From positions 3,432,102 to 3,496,101 of the forward strand of contig CM040453.1 of assembly GCA_022749755.1 (NCBI GenBank): a stretch of 64,000 nt of DNA. The letters are read 5' to 3'. The position numbers and the translations under genes are program-made. Source of the DNA: Azadirachta indica (Eukaryota; Streptophyta; Magnoliopsida; Sapindales; Meliaceae). The notes beneath the pieces are model-generated. The model had not been told where the DNA came from, searched no databases, and saw only the letters and a program-made list of their open reading frames with translations. Positions 1 through 12,338 of this stretch are shown here, piece after piece (the stretch's first letter is position 1; every line of letters starts with the position of its first letter).

Positions 1-2053
1 ACTAGACTTAACATCCCGGTGATATATTGGAGGAACAGCTGATGAATGAAGATAAGCAAGACCCTCAGCAGTATCGTGAGCAACCTGGAGACGACGACTC
101 CAGGTCAGTAGACCTCGGCCCCCAAATTTTAAGCCCTGTAAATGATCCAAAAGAGTTCCATTTGAAATGTACTCATAAACCAAAATAGGCTGCTCTAGCT
201 CAACACAACAGCCGAGAAGGCCAACAAGGCTGCGGTGATTAACTTGGCATAAAATTCTGACTTCGTTAAGGACTTGATCAGTGCCTTTGGTGTTTCCAAG
301 CTTGGCACATTTGACAGCAACTTCAGTTCCATCTTTAAGAATGCCTTTGTAGACTTCACCATAGCCACCAGATCCCAAAAGACGGTCTTTGGAGAAGTTG
401 TCCGTTGCTTTCCTTATCTCTTTGCCTGTAAAGATTTTGGCAGCTTTGCCTCCACCACCAGAGTTAAGTATCTCTTCCCTTTCTCTGGCCAGGCGTTCTT
501 GTGCTTCTTTGATGCGTCTATGGCGCTTGTAGAGTAAAATGGCTATGGTGGCAGCAATCAGCGTTGTTCCAATACCAGCAGTTAAACCTAGACACATGTA
601 ACATAGCGAAGAGGAAGCTTGAATCAATTGAAACAGTTGATTTTTAACATTAATACTTTATACATTTTTTTTATAACTAAAATTTCACCTAAAAATCTGT
701 TGATTGGTAGTAAATTAGAACATAATAATTATACATATCAAGTGATCATTTGAATAACTTAGTAGAAAATTCTTTTTGCGGGTGATATCACTGATCTTGC
801 TTATTACAATAAATCAACTATAATTTCAATCTCAAAATATTTAACATTTATTAAGTTGACTATAATATTATATCAGTATTTTTCTAAATTCTTAATCAAT
901 TTCACAAGAAATGTGTTAGAGCCTTATAGGTTGTTAATTCTATTACAATCTCCATTCTCCAACTACTCCTAAAGACTCAAAAGCTCATCAACCAAGAACA
1001 ATAATGAACGAAAGAGAAAACGATTCGCTAATTATTAGACAACTATAAGATCAAATCTTTCGGGGTCGAAGCAGGCTTAAACTATTCCACAGTAAACACA
1101 AATTTATGAACTACATGCGATTTACCTGCTATTAGTGCAGTTCTATCCGATGAACCTCCACAGCCGCTAGGATCCTGACATATGAGCTCTGCACAAAACG
1201 ATAATCAACATCTCAGCCAATCAAAATTGATTAATTTTTCTGAAAACAAGACGTCGATGTCAAAGAAAAACTCACTTTCAATACAAACCCCTTCAACTGG
1301 GTCCCACGAAAGCCCTGACCTACAGAAACATCTCCTGACCCCACTCGCACTTGGGTCTACTCCACAAGTCGAGTTTCCATCACAATCAGCCTGGGAACCG
1401 CACACCGGTTCCCTCGGCTTCACCCACTGGATCTCCACTCCTGGTTTGGGCCACCGGTCGAGCGGCTGACTCGGGTCCAAGTTCACAAAACTGGTGTATG
1501 CTCTACACCCGCCTTCCCTCACTCTTATCATATACGAATTCGTCGACCCACCGGCTCTAAACGTGCAACATATCGACGCTGACGGTTCCTCGCACTGCGC
1601 CCTTTCTCGAGTTCCGTTAATGTACACGTGGCACAAGCTTGCTGACGAGCAGTTCAAAGGCGAACCGAGGATAGTTGTAGAACAGTTCATGTACATAATA
1701 GTATTGCTACTAGTGACGTTAAACGGCAAGCTACTGTTGAGCTGGAGGCCTTGGTGGACAAGATCGGAAGTGATGCAGGTGTTAGGCAAAAAACTCGACG
1801 GCTTGATCACCAAACGTTGAAGCGCAGGGTTGATGGAGGTGATGGGATAAGAGCTATTAAGAGTATCGAACTGAAGCGTGCCAGCGGCGTCGCATCGGAT
1901 TTTGTAATCCTGGTCACCGCACGTGGGGCTGGTGCTAAAGGGATAAGGGACTGGAGTGACGCCGCAGTTGGGGCAGCGGGTGGCGGAGATTGCGCATCCG
2001 ACGCATGTTAGCAGCGCCGCCATGAAGAGGAGGAGCTTAGTTGGTGCATCCAT
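1..2053 (-). CDS. Wall-associated receptor kinase-like protein (WAKL15/WAKL20 type), C-terminus outside the window
   Basis: A single-pass plasma-membrane Ser/Thr receptor kinase with a cell-wall-facing ectodomain. Exons on the minus strand are 2053-1276, 1188-1126 and 587-1 (continuing past the edge). Both joins keep the phase, giving 476 residues here. Visible in order: a signal peptide (MDAPTKLLLFMAALLTCVGC), a Cys-rich galacturonan-binding-type ectodomain from about residue 27 (RCPNCG...PYPF) with many N-x-S/T sites, a membrane segment near 281-300 (GLTAGIGTTLIAATIAILLY), a basic juxtamembrane stretch, the glycine loop GSGGYGEV near 352-358, VAVK, and the catalytic loop HRDVKSS at the window edge. 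The activation loop and C-lobe are not visible. It lies next to an RCC1-family gene, as WAKL15 does in Arabidopsis (from memory). The family is sure; the exact orthologue is not. Confidence 0.93.
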
Positions 2054-3708
2054 TGAGAGAAAGAGGGGAGTGGGGAGACAACAGGCAAAGACAACATTCG
2101 TGTGCGGAAGTGAAGAGTTTATATTCCACGATGATGATGTTATAAAGGAGGTGTTTCGATCGCAGTTGGTGAGAGTAAAAAAAATATAAAGTGGGTTTGA
2201 CTTTTAGAGATATTGCAAGATTCTTACCAATCAATTTCACGATTATGCATTAAAATATTGTTATTATCGTTATCGGGCAGTCTTTGACCGCGAAGATCGG
2301 GTAGGCTCTCACTTATCACTTTGTAATCACGGGATAAACACTAGATTTTCGTCGGAACAGCTTTTCCTGAACATTACAAACAGGTTACTGAACGGCAAAT
2401 CGTTTGTCGAAATGGTTCTAACCCGCATGTCGTGATTGACGCAAGCGAGTTTGCCGAACATAAATTTAATAAAATACTATTTTTTTATTAAAATGATAAC
2501 CGATCCAATTATCAATTAACATCTCTAAGGGCTTTCAATGTTGTTAGGAATTTCTTCTTGATTTGTGTTTAGTTTAAATCAAGTTTGAAGAATTGATCAA
2601 CTTCCGTATCTGGAAGTAACGTTTTCCTTTTTTTTTTTCTTTTTTTTTTATAGAAATATTAAGAAAATAAATTAAATTCCTTAATTTTAAGTTGTAAAAA
2701 AGATTTTAAACCTTAAGACTTATTGTACCGCTCGAAAAATTTTATATTTTGAAGTAACACTCACATAAAAATGTAATGTAAATTTCAAGTAACATGAGAA
2801 AAATTACCCAGTATTTCAACTTTATTTTTTCGTACATAGAAATTAAGAAATTAAGATTGTAGATGGTCCTCGTTAAAAACTACGACGAAGACTTGATCAC
2901 AACGGTGTGAACGAATATTAAGTGGAGACAGGATCTAGAAAATAAGGCCTAAACATCCCGTCCGAAAAGTTAAAACTTCCATTTGATGGTTTTGGTAATC
3001 ATCCACGGGAATTCATGCAACGAAATGCCACACGTCAAAAATTTTCTTTTGACTCCAGCTACAAATACAATGCAATCCAACGCAAGCCGTTGAACTCCTG
3101 TGTGCATTACGACTTTGCCTTGGGAGGCTGTGTGCCTTGCTTTTTCTAATTTGGCAGTTTATAAAGTGGCTGTATGGCTTGCTTTTTTAGTAAATACATA
3201 TATATTATTGATATTTAATTAATAGATAAAAATATAGTAAATAAGTAAATTTTAATCATATATACATGAATAGAGCTATATATATATATAGACACACATG
3301 TATTGTTAATAAAATATTCAAAATTTAAGTAAATTCTCAAAAGGTTAATTCTAATTCGTGAATGACAGCTAGCAAGCCATGCCAAATAGAAAGAATTCCA
3401 AATTGAAAAGCAAGTGGGTGATAATCTTAATTATGGTGCAAATTAATATAGTTCAGACTAATTCATACCTATTACTTCCTTATATATACATACATTATTT
3501 TGCTGGACACATTATTGATTTTACGCATCATGATCATCTATTTGATGGAAGTACGTACTTATTGTAATTTTCTCCATTAATTAAATTTAATGGAGCTCTA
3601 TATAAGAAACTTAACAATCAACAGCGAGCTCTACTAGAATGACTAGGTAGATATATATAGTTACTTCAAGTTTTTGTTGAAGCTATTGCATTTCTGCAGG
3701 GTAATTAA
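2054..3708. other. Intergenic: 5' region of the WAKL gene
   Basis: AT-rich DNA with no supported gene. It holds the 5' leader and promoter side of the WAKL gene, homopolymer T runs near 2629-2650 and a short TA repeat near 3279-3291. The short open frame at 3379-3567 has no recognisable sequence. Confidence 0.6.
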
Positions 3709-3939
3709 TTAAACAGAGGAGGATTTTGGATATTGATGCTGAAGATCGGGCCAGAGGAAAGCTCCCATGCCAAATTCTCTCTTGTAAGCCAAATCACCAT
3801 GCGTAGATAACCCGTATTCAGTAAGCAGCCTGTCAAGCTTCCACTCGGGCATGTCTAGGAAGTCTTTCTTGGTGTACCTCGGATAATGAAGAGGCATTTT
3901 GAAGCAGCAGCTACTTCCACTGTTTTTCTTGCTTTCCAT
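3709..3939 (-). CDS. Small DUF7722-type protein of unknown function
   Basis: A 76-residue protein starting at the Met at 3939 (MESKKNSG) whose core FKMPLHYPRYTKKDFLDMPE is followed by WKLDRLL, a Gly-Asp-Leu-Ala-Tyr-Lys-Arg-Glu-Phe stretch and MGAFLWP. I recognise this as the small plant family now called DUF7722; the domain name is from memory and no biochemical role is known to me. The frame stays open to an upstream Met at 4029, which would add 30 residues. Those residues do not look like the family, and a good acceptor (GGCCTGCAG) lies just before the inner Met, so the upstream part is more likely leader or intron. No signal peptide or membrane segment is seen in the short form. The gene stands alone between the divergent WAKL and RCC1 genes. 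Confidence 0.8.
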   Translation of the reverse strand: MESKKNSGSSCCFKMPLHYPRYTKKDFLDMPEWKLDRLLTEYGLSTHGDLAYKREFGMGAFLWPDLQHQYPKSSSV

Positions 3940-4029
3940 CGGGATCTGCAGGCCAATTGAGTCTCTTCTCAGCACCACTATAAGCAATTTCTTTGTTGCG
4001 CAACATGTGTTTTGCTTTCTGGCATGCAC

Positions 4030-6260
4030 TAACTTATATATGGGCTCATTCTCATTTGCCGTATGACTGTAGGCATGGAGAGTGTCACAAGGATTGGTTG
4101 GCGTACCTTCTTAGCATGCATGCAATTCTTAAATTGGAATATTGGAAGTTGGATCTTTTATGTGTTGGGTCAAACAGGCCCATGCGTTGTTAAAGGATTC
4201 TATACCATCCCAACCCAAACAAGATACCAAAAATACAAATAGAAACAGGTATGCACTTAAGAAACGTGTGTTGTTAAACTTACCCACATAATTCAAAATT
4301 CGTGAAGGTCCAACACGTTCCACTGTTGGACTCAACATCTACAAATTCCACATATCACAATCATTGGACATGGTTTAATTACCACATGATCTTCTATCCA
4401 AAACAGAGCCGATGGGCCCAATGACACAGAATCAATCATCAAGTTGGCTACTCACCACTCGATTGACTCTCTCATATGATTTAGGCATTAGATCTCAAAT
4501 AATTGGGGCGGGCCCAGGTTCGTTAAACGTTTAATTCGGTAATGTTTAGTTGCAATTTGAGGCCCGAGTGTTGCAAAGGACATTGCGGTTAATTAACGAG
4601 TGGCTTTACGGATCCGTACCCGAGAGACTGTTCTATTAATTAAAATTAAATTAGCCGTTGAAAATGAGTGGCTCTCCCGCGCCCGTGGCTTAACAGTTTA
4701 TTCCGCTTCTATAGTTGACCCAATATATTAGTAGAAGGAATCTGAGGCGTTGAAGTGTCTGGCATGGCCTCGTGGGCTAGACACGGTCGCCGTCCAATTT
4801 GGCCTCGCAAGTCACCCCTCCTTTGTTACGAAGGAAAACACTTTTTAATTCTTAAACAAAAAAAAAAAAAATTGTTTCAAAAAGATTAATATTTAGTTTT
4901 AATTTGTACAAAATGTTACTCATGTTATTGAAGGTTATAAAAAATTAATTAATTGCATTCATAGAAGCTATATTATATATATAGACCTATTTTATAAGGT
5001 TCTCAATATTTAAATAGGTTTTACAGCTCACCTTAATCAGCCTTCAATTTTTACGTAATAATCAAATTTACATTATTTTTAACTAAGGGAGAAATCTACC
5101 CTTAACACTGGCAAAAGCATTGAAGCTATGTTAAAACTATCATCTAAACTAAAACCCTCAATCTAAAGGTGAGTTTACTGCATAGGATTATACTTTCATT
5201 TTTAATTGTGAGAAAATTATATTTTTAATACTCATCAAAAAATTGAGCTCATAAATTATCACCCGATTGAATGTGGTTGTTTCTTTAAATATTTTTAAAA
5301 ATATTTTGGTTAAAGTGTTTTGTAAATATACACATATACTTTGTGGTTTAACGCTATCATTCATCCTTTTGACTGTGTTAATACATTTAGTAATTTTATC
5401 CTACAACAACTATAACATTAAGTTACTGGTTCAAATCTAAACAATCCCGTAACTCATTTAATAACATGTACACATACGACATTGGAACTTGTAAACGAGC
5501 CCTCTAGCCTTTTTTTAGCTTTATGATGCTAGGCCAAGACAGACAAAGCTGTCACGAAGCAGAGATTGTGAAGATCATTTCTTGTTGGCCTTGAGAGTTA
5601 GGACAAAGACATGCATCAACACATACCTCAAGATTTTTGGTTTCTTCCACTCTCTGTGTCATTTTGTCCTCCCGGCCGAATAAAATTTATACTATCAAAT
5701 ACAAATACACTGTGTCTACTACATCTCAAAACGACGTGATAAAAGGAAATTTGGAAACTACTATGATTTCGAGTGATCACAGACCTCTAATTGTTTTTTT
5801 CTAGATATTTGTGATCTAATGAGTTAAGACTTGCTTTAATAATATATAATATGAAACCCCTTATTTAATATCTTAAATTTGCAGATCATGTAATTTCATC
5901 CCCATAATATTACCAAAAGAAGTATCCATCTCTTAAATTTTATATGGTATGGTTATAAATATCAATGGATATCATTCTTGTCTACATTAAATTTCATCTT
6001 CAAAATCATCGATTTTAAAATAAATTCACATCATTAAAATTGAAATGGTAGTTGGTACATGTTTGTTTACATTTTTCAGTTGGTAATCATTTGAATTCAC
6101 TGTAAAAATTTAAAAAGCGAAGGCGTGTTAGCAGAATCCTACGTAACTTTCGAGAGTAACGCGGTACTATGAAGCACATGCCAGGCATAAAGAAAATTGA
6201 TAAAATAGTATTGGCCTCCAACTGGTAACTACGACAACCACGATGATTGAGGCAAGATGG
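4030..6260. other. Intergenic, no gene seen
   Basis: About 2.2 kb of AT-rich DNA between the DUF7722 gene and the RCC1 promoter. Open frames here (for example 4129-4338 and 6087-6302) lack family features and suitable splice partners. An A run lies near 4858-4870. No repeat or mobile element was recognised. Confidence 0.5.
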
Positions 6261-6270
6261 GACCCCGGCT

Positions 6271-6492
6271 TGACGTGTCAAGACACTTTCGGAATTCCCC
6301 ATCCTCTAACATCGACACGTGGCGACATAAATGATTGAACTGGGCCCAATGGGCAGACACTTGGCAAGACATCCAGCGACCACGAGTTTATAGAAGGAGT
6401 GACCTTCCAGAAACTTCCGGGAACTCCTGGCTAGTATTTGCCGAGGCATCTAGCGGCCATATTATCGCCACGTGTAATCTTCGCCCACGTCA
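6271..6492. promoter_or_regulatory. ACGT-core cluster upstream of the RCC1-family gene
   Basis: Four ACGT-core sites fall within 222 bases, 250-470 bases before the RCC1 start codon: TGACGTGTCA at 6271-6280, CACGTGGC (a full ABRE/G-box) at 6316-6323, CACGTG at 6469-6474 and CCACGTCA at 6485-6492. Such sites bind bZIP and bHLH factors (ABF, HY5 and PIF classes are known binders). Their clustering in otherwise AT-rich DNA suggests light- or ABA-responsive control. Binding itself is inference. Confidence 0.5.
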
Positions 6493-6742
6493 GCATCCTA
6501 TGTGGCACCCCCGTTTCTCCTGAAAATGATACGCCCCGAAAACAAAAGGAGAAAATAGGGCAGCCACTTTCCATTAGTCTACCAAAGTCGAAGCAGAGAG
6601 AGCAAAAGAATACAATAACCAAGATAAAAAACTGAAAATATTGACAACATCATTTCCATTTTCCATTTCCTTTCGTTTCGTTTTGTTGTGTTTCAGTTCG
6701 TTTCGTTTTCTACTTATTCTTTTCTCTGGAATTTCGACGGAA

Positions 6743-9700
6743 ATGAATGGAGAGGGAAAAGAACAGAAAATACAGAAAATGGAGGAGGATGAAGTAAAGA
6801 AAGAGAGAGTGGTGCTCATGTGGGGTTACCTTCCCGGAGCGTTACCGCAAAGGTCGCCGATTTTATCGCCGGTCGTTGTCAAATTACCCTTGACGGTTGG
6901 CCGCTCGTGGAAGGATGTATGCGGGGGTGGTTGCGGATTCGCCATGGCCATATCTGGTGCTTTTTTCAATCTTTGAATTTAAAAGTTCATTTTTTTTTAA
7001 ATATAAATTTTTATAACTGTGGATTAGAAAATGTTATATAATTTTTTGGTCCTTTTATTGATTTATTTACTTAAAAATTCCTTGAATTACAAGATTGCTT
7101 AGTAGTTTGGGAGAAAATGTGGGAAAAGGAGAGAAAGTAAGGTTCTGTTTTGCGTCTTTTCATGTTATTTTGGTTTCTACGCAACAGACACTACAGTTAA
7201 TTGAGCTCAAAAGTGATTTAAAGTCAATTGAGTGAGAGTTTTGTATTGTTGGTTTTCAAAACAATCAAAAGTTCGGCCTTTTTAATACATTTGTTGCGGT
7301 TGTTTTAGCTGCTGAGAAAATGTAGAAAAAGGCAGAAAGAGCAAGAAGTTGTTTTATGTGCTTTCTTGTTACTTTGGCTTCTCTGAAATGGAAACTCATA
7401 TCAACTAAGATGATGAGCTATTTGAACTTTTACTGGACAGAGGTTTTGTTTTGTTTTCTTGGGTTCAAAAACATTTTAATGTTCTCTTTTCTTCTGGTTT
7501 CTGATCCGGGTAGAAAAGCATTTGTGCTTGGAATTAAACTTTGTCCATGTTTTTCAAGAGTTAATTGGTATTCCCTTTATTTCGTTGTTTTTGCTGGGTC
7601 CCGACAATTTATTTTCAGTTAAAAGTTTCAGCTTTTAAAATTTTATATTATACATTTTTCTCATATTAAACATTGAACTCTAAATTTTACACTTATAGGG
7701 ACTAAATTTTCATTTAATTCTTTCATATATTTTCTGTCATTTGTATGGTGCATTCCTTCAATTCAGGGTATTGTTGAATAAGTTTCTTAGTGTAAATTGC
7801 TTGTATTTCTCTCAATTAAATGTTGAATTGTTGCTCTTATAGTCGGGTCAAAGTCTTTCTTTGTATTTTGTTGTTATCAGAAAAATGAATTCTGGCATGT
7901 AATTTTGGTCTCCGGAAAATCTTTATTTTTGTAAATCATTTTGGAAATAGTGGTGCTGTTTTACTTATGTCTCTCTTTCAATCAGACTCTGGGAAGCTCA
8001 TTACATGGGGTTCAGCAGATGACCTAGGTCAAAGCTATGTGACATCCGGGAAGCATGGGGTAGTGGATTACCGCAGAATACTGTAATTTCATTAATATTT
8101 TCAATCATTTCTTAGCTGAATGAACTTAATTCTTTTCTAATTTTGATTTTTAAGGAAACTCCAGCGCCTTTTCCTCTTCCAATGGAAACTTCTATGGTAA
8201 AAGCTGCTGCAGGTTGGGCACATTGTGTTGCAGTCACAGGTATTGCAAATTATGTTATAGTATTGTACGCAGTTGGAAGCAAAGTATTTGTTTAGGGTTA
8301 TTAATGAGAAGACGAACAGATCTGATTGATTTGTGATTCCCTTGTATGTCAATGTATTTTGTTTTTGTGTAAATACTCTGCCTTGACTCGTGGAGCAAAT
8401 GCTTTCCACCTGGTATTTACAGACAGCGGAGAAGTTTATACGTGGGGTTGGAAAGAGTGTGTTCCTTCAGGGCGGGTCTTTGGAGATCCATCTACAGGGA
8501 CAAGTTTAGAAAAGGATGTGTTTGAAAGACAAAGTTCATTTTTGACAGAGCAAGGTAAAGTCAAGCTTGGCAACTTTATTAAAAGAAGAGACTACCTAGG
8601 GATAGCTTTATCTATTGCAGACTAATGAGATGAAGGATCATTCTATTGCAGTGAGCCCACGTTCTCAAGGCTCAAGGTCAAGTGGTGGAACCTCATCTGG
8701 TACTGATGGTAGAGGAAGTGGGGAGGAAAGTTCAAAACGAAGAAGAGTGTCATCAGCAAAACAAACTGCTGAAAGTTCATCATCTGGTGACGAAAATCTC
8801 TCAGCTTTGCCATGCCTAGTAACTCTGAATCCAGGAGTCCGAATTGCCACTGTAGCTGCTGGTGGACGGCATACTTTAGCATTGTCAGGTAACTTCTCCA
8901 TATTCTGGATGAAAATAAGTTTGTGTGTAGTCCTTTCTGCTCTGTGGTCGTGGATCATAGGTTGTTAGGCAGGGCGGCATATGAAGCTTCAGAAATTCTT
9001 TTTGGCAAAGAAGGAAATTTGATTTATCCCAATCTTCCCAAACTTTCAGATATAGGACAGGTCTGGGGTTGGGGCTATGGTGGTGAAGGGCAGCTTGGCT
9101 TGGGCTCTCGGGTACGAATGGTATCCTCTCCACATCCTATATCTTGCATTGAGTCATCCTCTTATGGGAAAGATAGGTCTGCAGCACTTTCTCAGGGAAG
9201 TATGTGTTCTGAGGGACCTGCTTTTAGAGTTCCTGGAAATTATGTGAAGGGGATTGCCTGTGGAGGGCGGCATAGTGCAGTAATCACCGGTATGTTCCTG
9301 ATGGTGTGCTTTCTAACTGCTTGACTACTATATAGAGTTTTTCATCTAATCATGTGATCAAGGAACTAGGTTTGGTCAGGATTATTTGAAACACAGTCTG
9401 ATATACAAATTAAGCATGCAAACTAGAGTATCCATTCCCAGCAACATATTTTAACTTTAAATTTCCCAACTCATCTCTCTTCTTTTATCCCGTTTGCTCA
9501 CTGTATAGGTGATATTAAAGTTTGATTTATTTCTATTTGCTTACTTTATATGTGGTTAGCTTTTACATGTTCTTACATTGTCTGTAAATGATTTTTGGTG
9601 CTAACAGATGCTGGAGCACTACTTACTTTTGGTTGGGGACTCTATGGACAGGTAAGGTACCATGACCTAGTAGCATTTATTGCTGCTTTTTCTTGTGCTT

Positions 9701-12338
9701 TCGCTTTCTGAAATAACAATTTTGGTCTTATTTTCTTAAGTTCAGAAATTTCACGTAGACATGGCTGGATATCTGCATTTTGGAGACACATTAGGCTCTT
9801 GTTGAAGTTGTCTGTTTTCATTTTCTACATGATGGCATTATAATATGAGCTGATTGGAAAACATCTGAAATTTGTCCCCATATTGTTGTGTTATAATTAA
9901 GCAACAATAAGGCGAAGCAAACTCAATTTATTTTCTTCATTTTAGTTGTTTGTGTTAGAGGACAAAATTGATAAGAACACAAATATGTGGGAGAATGATT
10001 CCTAGCTATAATGGAAATCTGCAAAAGTTGGAGTTTGGAGGGTTGGTAGCTCACTTCACCTCCTCTTTTTCCATGATAATCTGCGTTTAGAGATTGAGAA
10101 TTTGAGATGTTATGGATTTCTCTAGGCTCTAGTCCTTTCTGTATCTGTTATTTGATTTACTTCTTTATAGTTTTACTAAGTTTCCTGCATTAAACAAGCT
10201 TTGGATAAATTTTTGCTGTATCAATTCTACCTTCTTCTCCTCTTCTACCTTCTCTCTTTTCCCAGGAAAGATAAACTAGAGTATGTTGGATATCTGGATT
10301 GGAAATCGCAATATGAGTTATCATTCCTTCTCTAAGTCTTACCTTTGGTGATGGACTTGGTCCACGGTTGGTCTCAAAATCTTGTTCACTTGGAAGTCTA
10401 GTTCCTTTAGATTGTAGTTTAGGCCTCATTTGAGGCATTCAGTCAGTCTTGGTTACTGATTTTGTCTCCTGAAATCACCATCTACTTGCTTGCTTATAGT
10501 AAATTGCTAACTTAGCAACCATTACTAGTTAATGTAAACCTAGCTGTTCAAAGCATAGTCTCTTGTTAATTGGTCTAATTTTACAGTTATAGATCATTTC
10601 ATGCGTGTATGATCAGGAATTCTTGATTGAAAATTTTCAAGGTTATAAGCTCACTTACCAAAAAGTATTACATTTGAACTTTGTCTTTTACTGTAGCTGG
10701 AATTTTAATCATTATTTCCATCCATGAGACTGTCCCTAGTTTCCCAGCTATTAACTGTTCTTCAGAATCCGCATGTAGGTAAAGTAGAATATGGTGGAGA
10801 AAAAAGCACAGTAGATGTTCAAGATGAAGTTCACTGTAACAAGGGATAATCTACTCTATTCCTTTTTCAATATTTTCTCTTTCTTGTTCTCTTATAGTTA
10901 ATACAGGTTTTGCATAGTTTTGCTTTATAATGAGTAAAATGTTTTTGATTTTTTATATTTTTATCAAGTGTGGGCAAGGAAGTACAGATGATGAATTGAG
11001 TCCAACTTGTGTATCTTCACTCTTGGGCATCCGGATAGGAGGAGTAGCTGCGGGACTATGGCACACCATTTGCATTTCTGGTGATGGCGATGTATATGCA
11101 TTTGGAGGGAACCAATTTGGGCAACTGGGTACTGGCGGTGATCAAGCAGAGGTATGGGTTAAACTTTTTTGCATTCCATTAATAGAGTCAAATAGGATAT
11201 TGACAGATCAGCAGACGATGTTTTTATTGTTAGTATTCTGATATGCAAGTCTGAGGATGTTGCCACAATAGATGTCAAGGAATTCGATTAGGCAACAATG
11301 GTTTTAAGTACTAGATTAAATACAAAGATGAAGACTCAAAGCATCTTCGCCGATTTCCTGAAAACTTTTATGTTGAGAAATGTGTTTACTGCTAGGAAAT
11401 TTGTGGAATTAACACTAGTATTTATTGCATTTCTCAGACTCTCCCCAGGCTGTTGGAAGCTCCAAGTCTGGAAAATGTGCATGGAAAAAGTGTTTCTTGC
11501 GGTGCTCGCCACACTGCTATGATTACAGGTATGCTAGCAAGGATTTGCAAAAATTGCAAATTTTGTTTACTAACTTTTTGAATCCACCCTCAAACCCATA
11601 ACGATGTTACATTCTTGTGAGTTCAATTATTCAAACTTGTTGATCTCTGCAATGGAAACTTTAATTACATAGTTTCTCCTTATTGTATACAGTGTTTTGT
11701 ATTTTATCTGCATGATAAATATTTGTTAATTTAGAAAACATGGGACAAACAGAACAAGTGGTCTATAATTAAGTAATGGCAAAAGTTTATGCTATTATGA
11801 ACTTCATTGGATTGAGTGTCTATATTTTTGGTCTTATGTGAATTCTATGACCAGAAATAGATTCCTGCTACTTCACCACCTAACTTTTTGTTTCTCTTGC
11901 TTGAAGAGGATGGCAGAGTGTTCTGCTGGGGATGGAACAAGTACGGCCAGGTATTGTACCACATTGATCAGTGTTTTGTTTTGGGGGACTGATGGACCTC
12001 ATGCAGTACTGTATCATTTCATTTCTCTGTTTTCTACACAAAATGATCTGTGGTTTCCATGGTATTCTAAAGCATTTGCTTTACTGATTTTATTGCTTTG
12101 TTTGAAAGAAAATTTAGTTTGAATTTGCATCAGTCTGTTCCTTCTTGTGTGGTGCCCAGATGCTTCAGAAATATCTGGTAAAACTAAAATTATAATCTTT
12201 GGGTGCATGAAACAGCTTGGCTTAGGCGATGTCATTGATCGCAACATTCCTTCTCATGTTACCATAGAGGGTTGCATCCCTAAGAATGTCGCATGTGGCT
12301 GGTGGCACACCCTACTTCTTGCTGAGTCCCCCACTTGA
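6743..12338 (+). CDS. RCC1-repeat (UVR8/RCC1 family) protein, 488 aa
   Basis: A seven-bladed beta-propeller type protein resembling the Arabidopsis At3g53830 group, not UVR8 itself. Exons: 6743-6956, 7986-8059, 8155-8239, 8423-8554, 8652-8888, 9050-9289, 9608-9651, 10969-11151, 11438-11528, 11907-11950, 12216-12338. All joins keep phase and total 1467 bases. Start: Met at 6743 (MNGEGKEQ); an inner Met at 6779 (MEEDEV) is possible. RCC1 repeat marks include WGYLPGALPQRSP, LITWGSADDLGQS, VYTWGWKECVPSG, VWGWGYGGEGQLGLGS, VYAFGGNQFGQLGTGG and VFCWGWNKYGQLGLGD, each followed by an AxGxxHT/S-type turn. Exon 5 adds a Ser/Gly-rich loop with a KRRR basic motif near residue 196, a possible nuclear signal. 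The molecular role of this subgroup (GTPase exchange or chromatin binding) cannot be told from sequence. The gene is convergent with the downstream BPM gene. Confidence 0.93.

Noticed and set aside
3379..3567. 62-codon plus-strand frame
   Set aside because: AT-rich, Ile/Tyr/His-heavy, no recognisable motif, no splice partners.
3709..4029. 106-codon form of the DUF7722-type protein starting at 4029
   Set aside because: The first 30 residues do not fit the family and a good splice acceptor precedes the inner Met, so the 76-residue form was preferred.
8923..9324. Continuous frame joining intron 5 and exon 6 of the RCC1 gene as a separate gene
   Set aside because: Only the part from 9050 onwards is family sequence; the upstream part is intron read-through.
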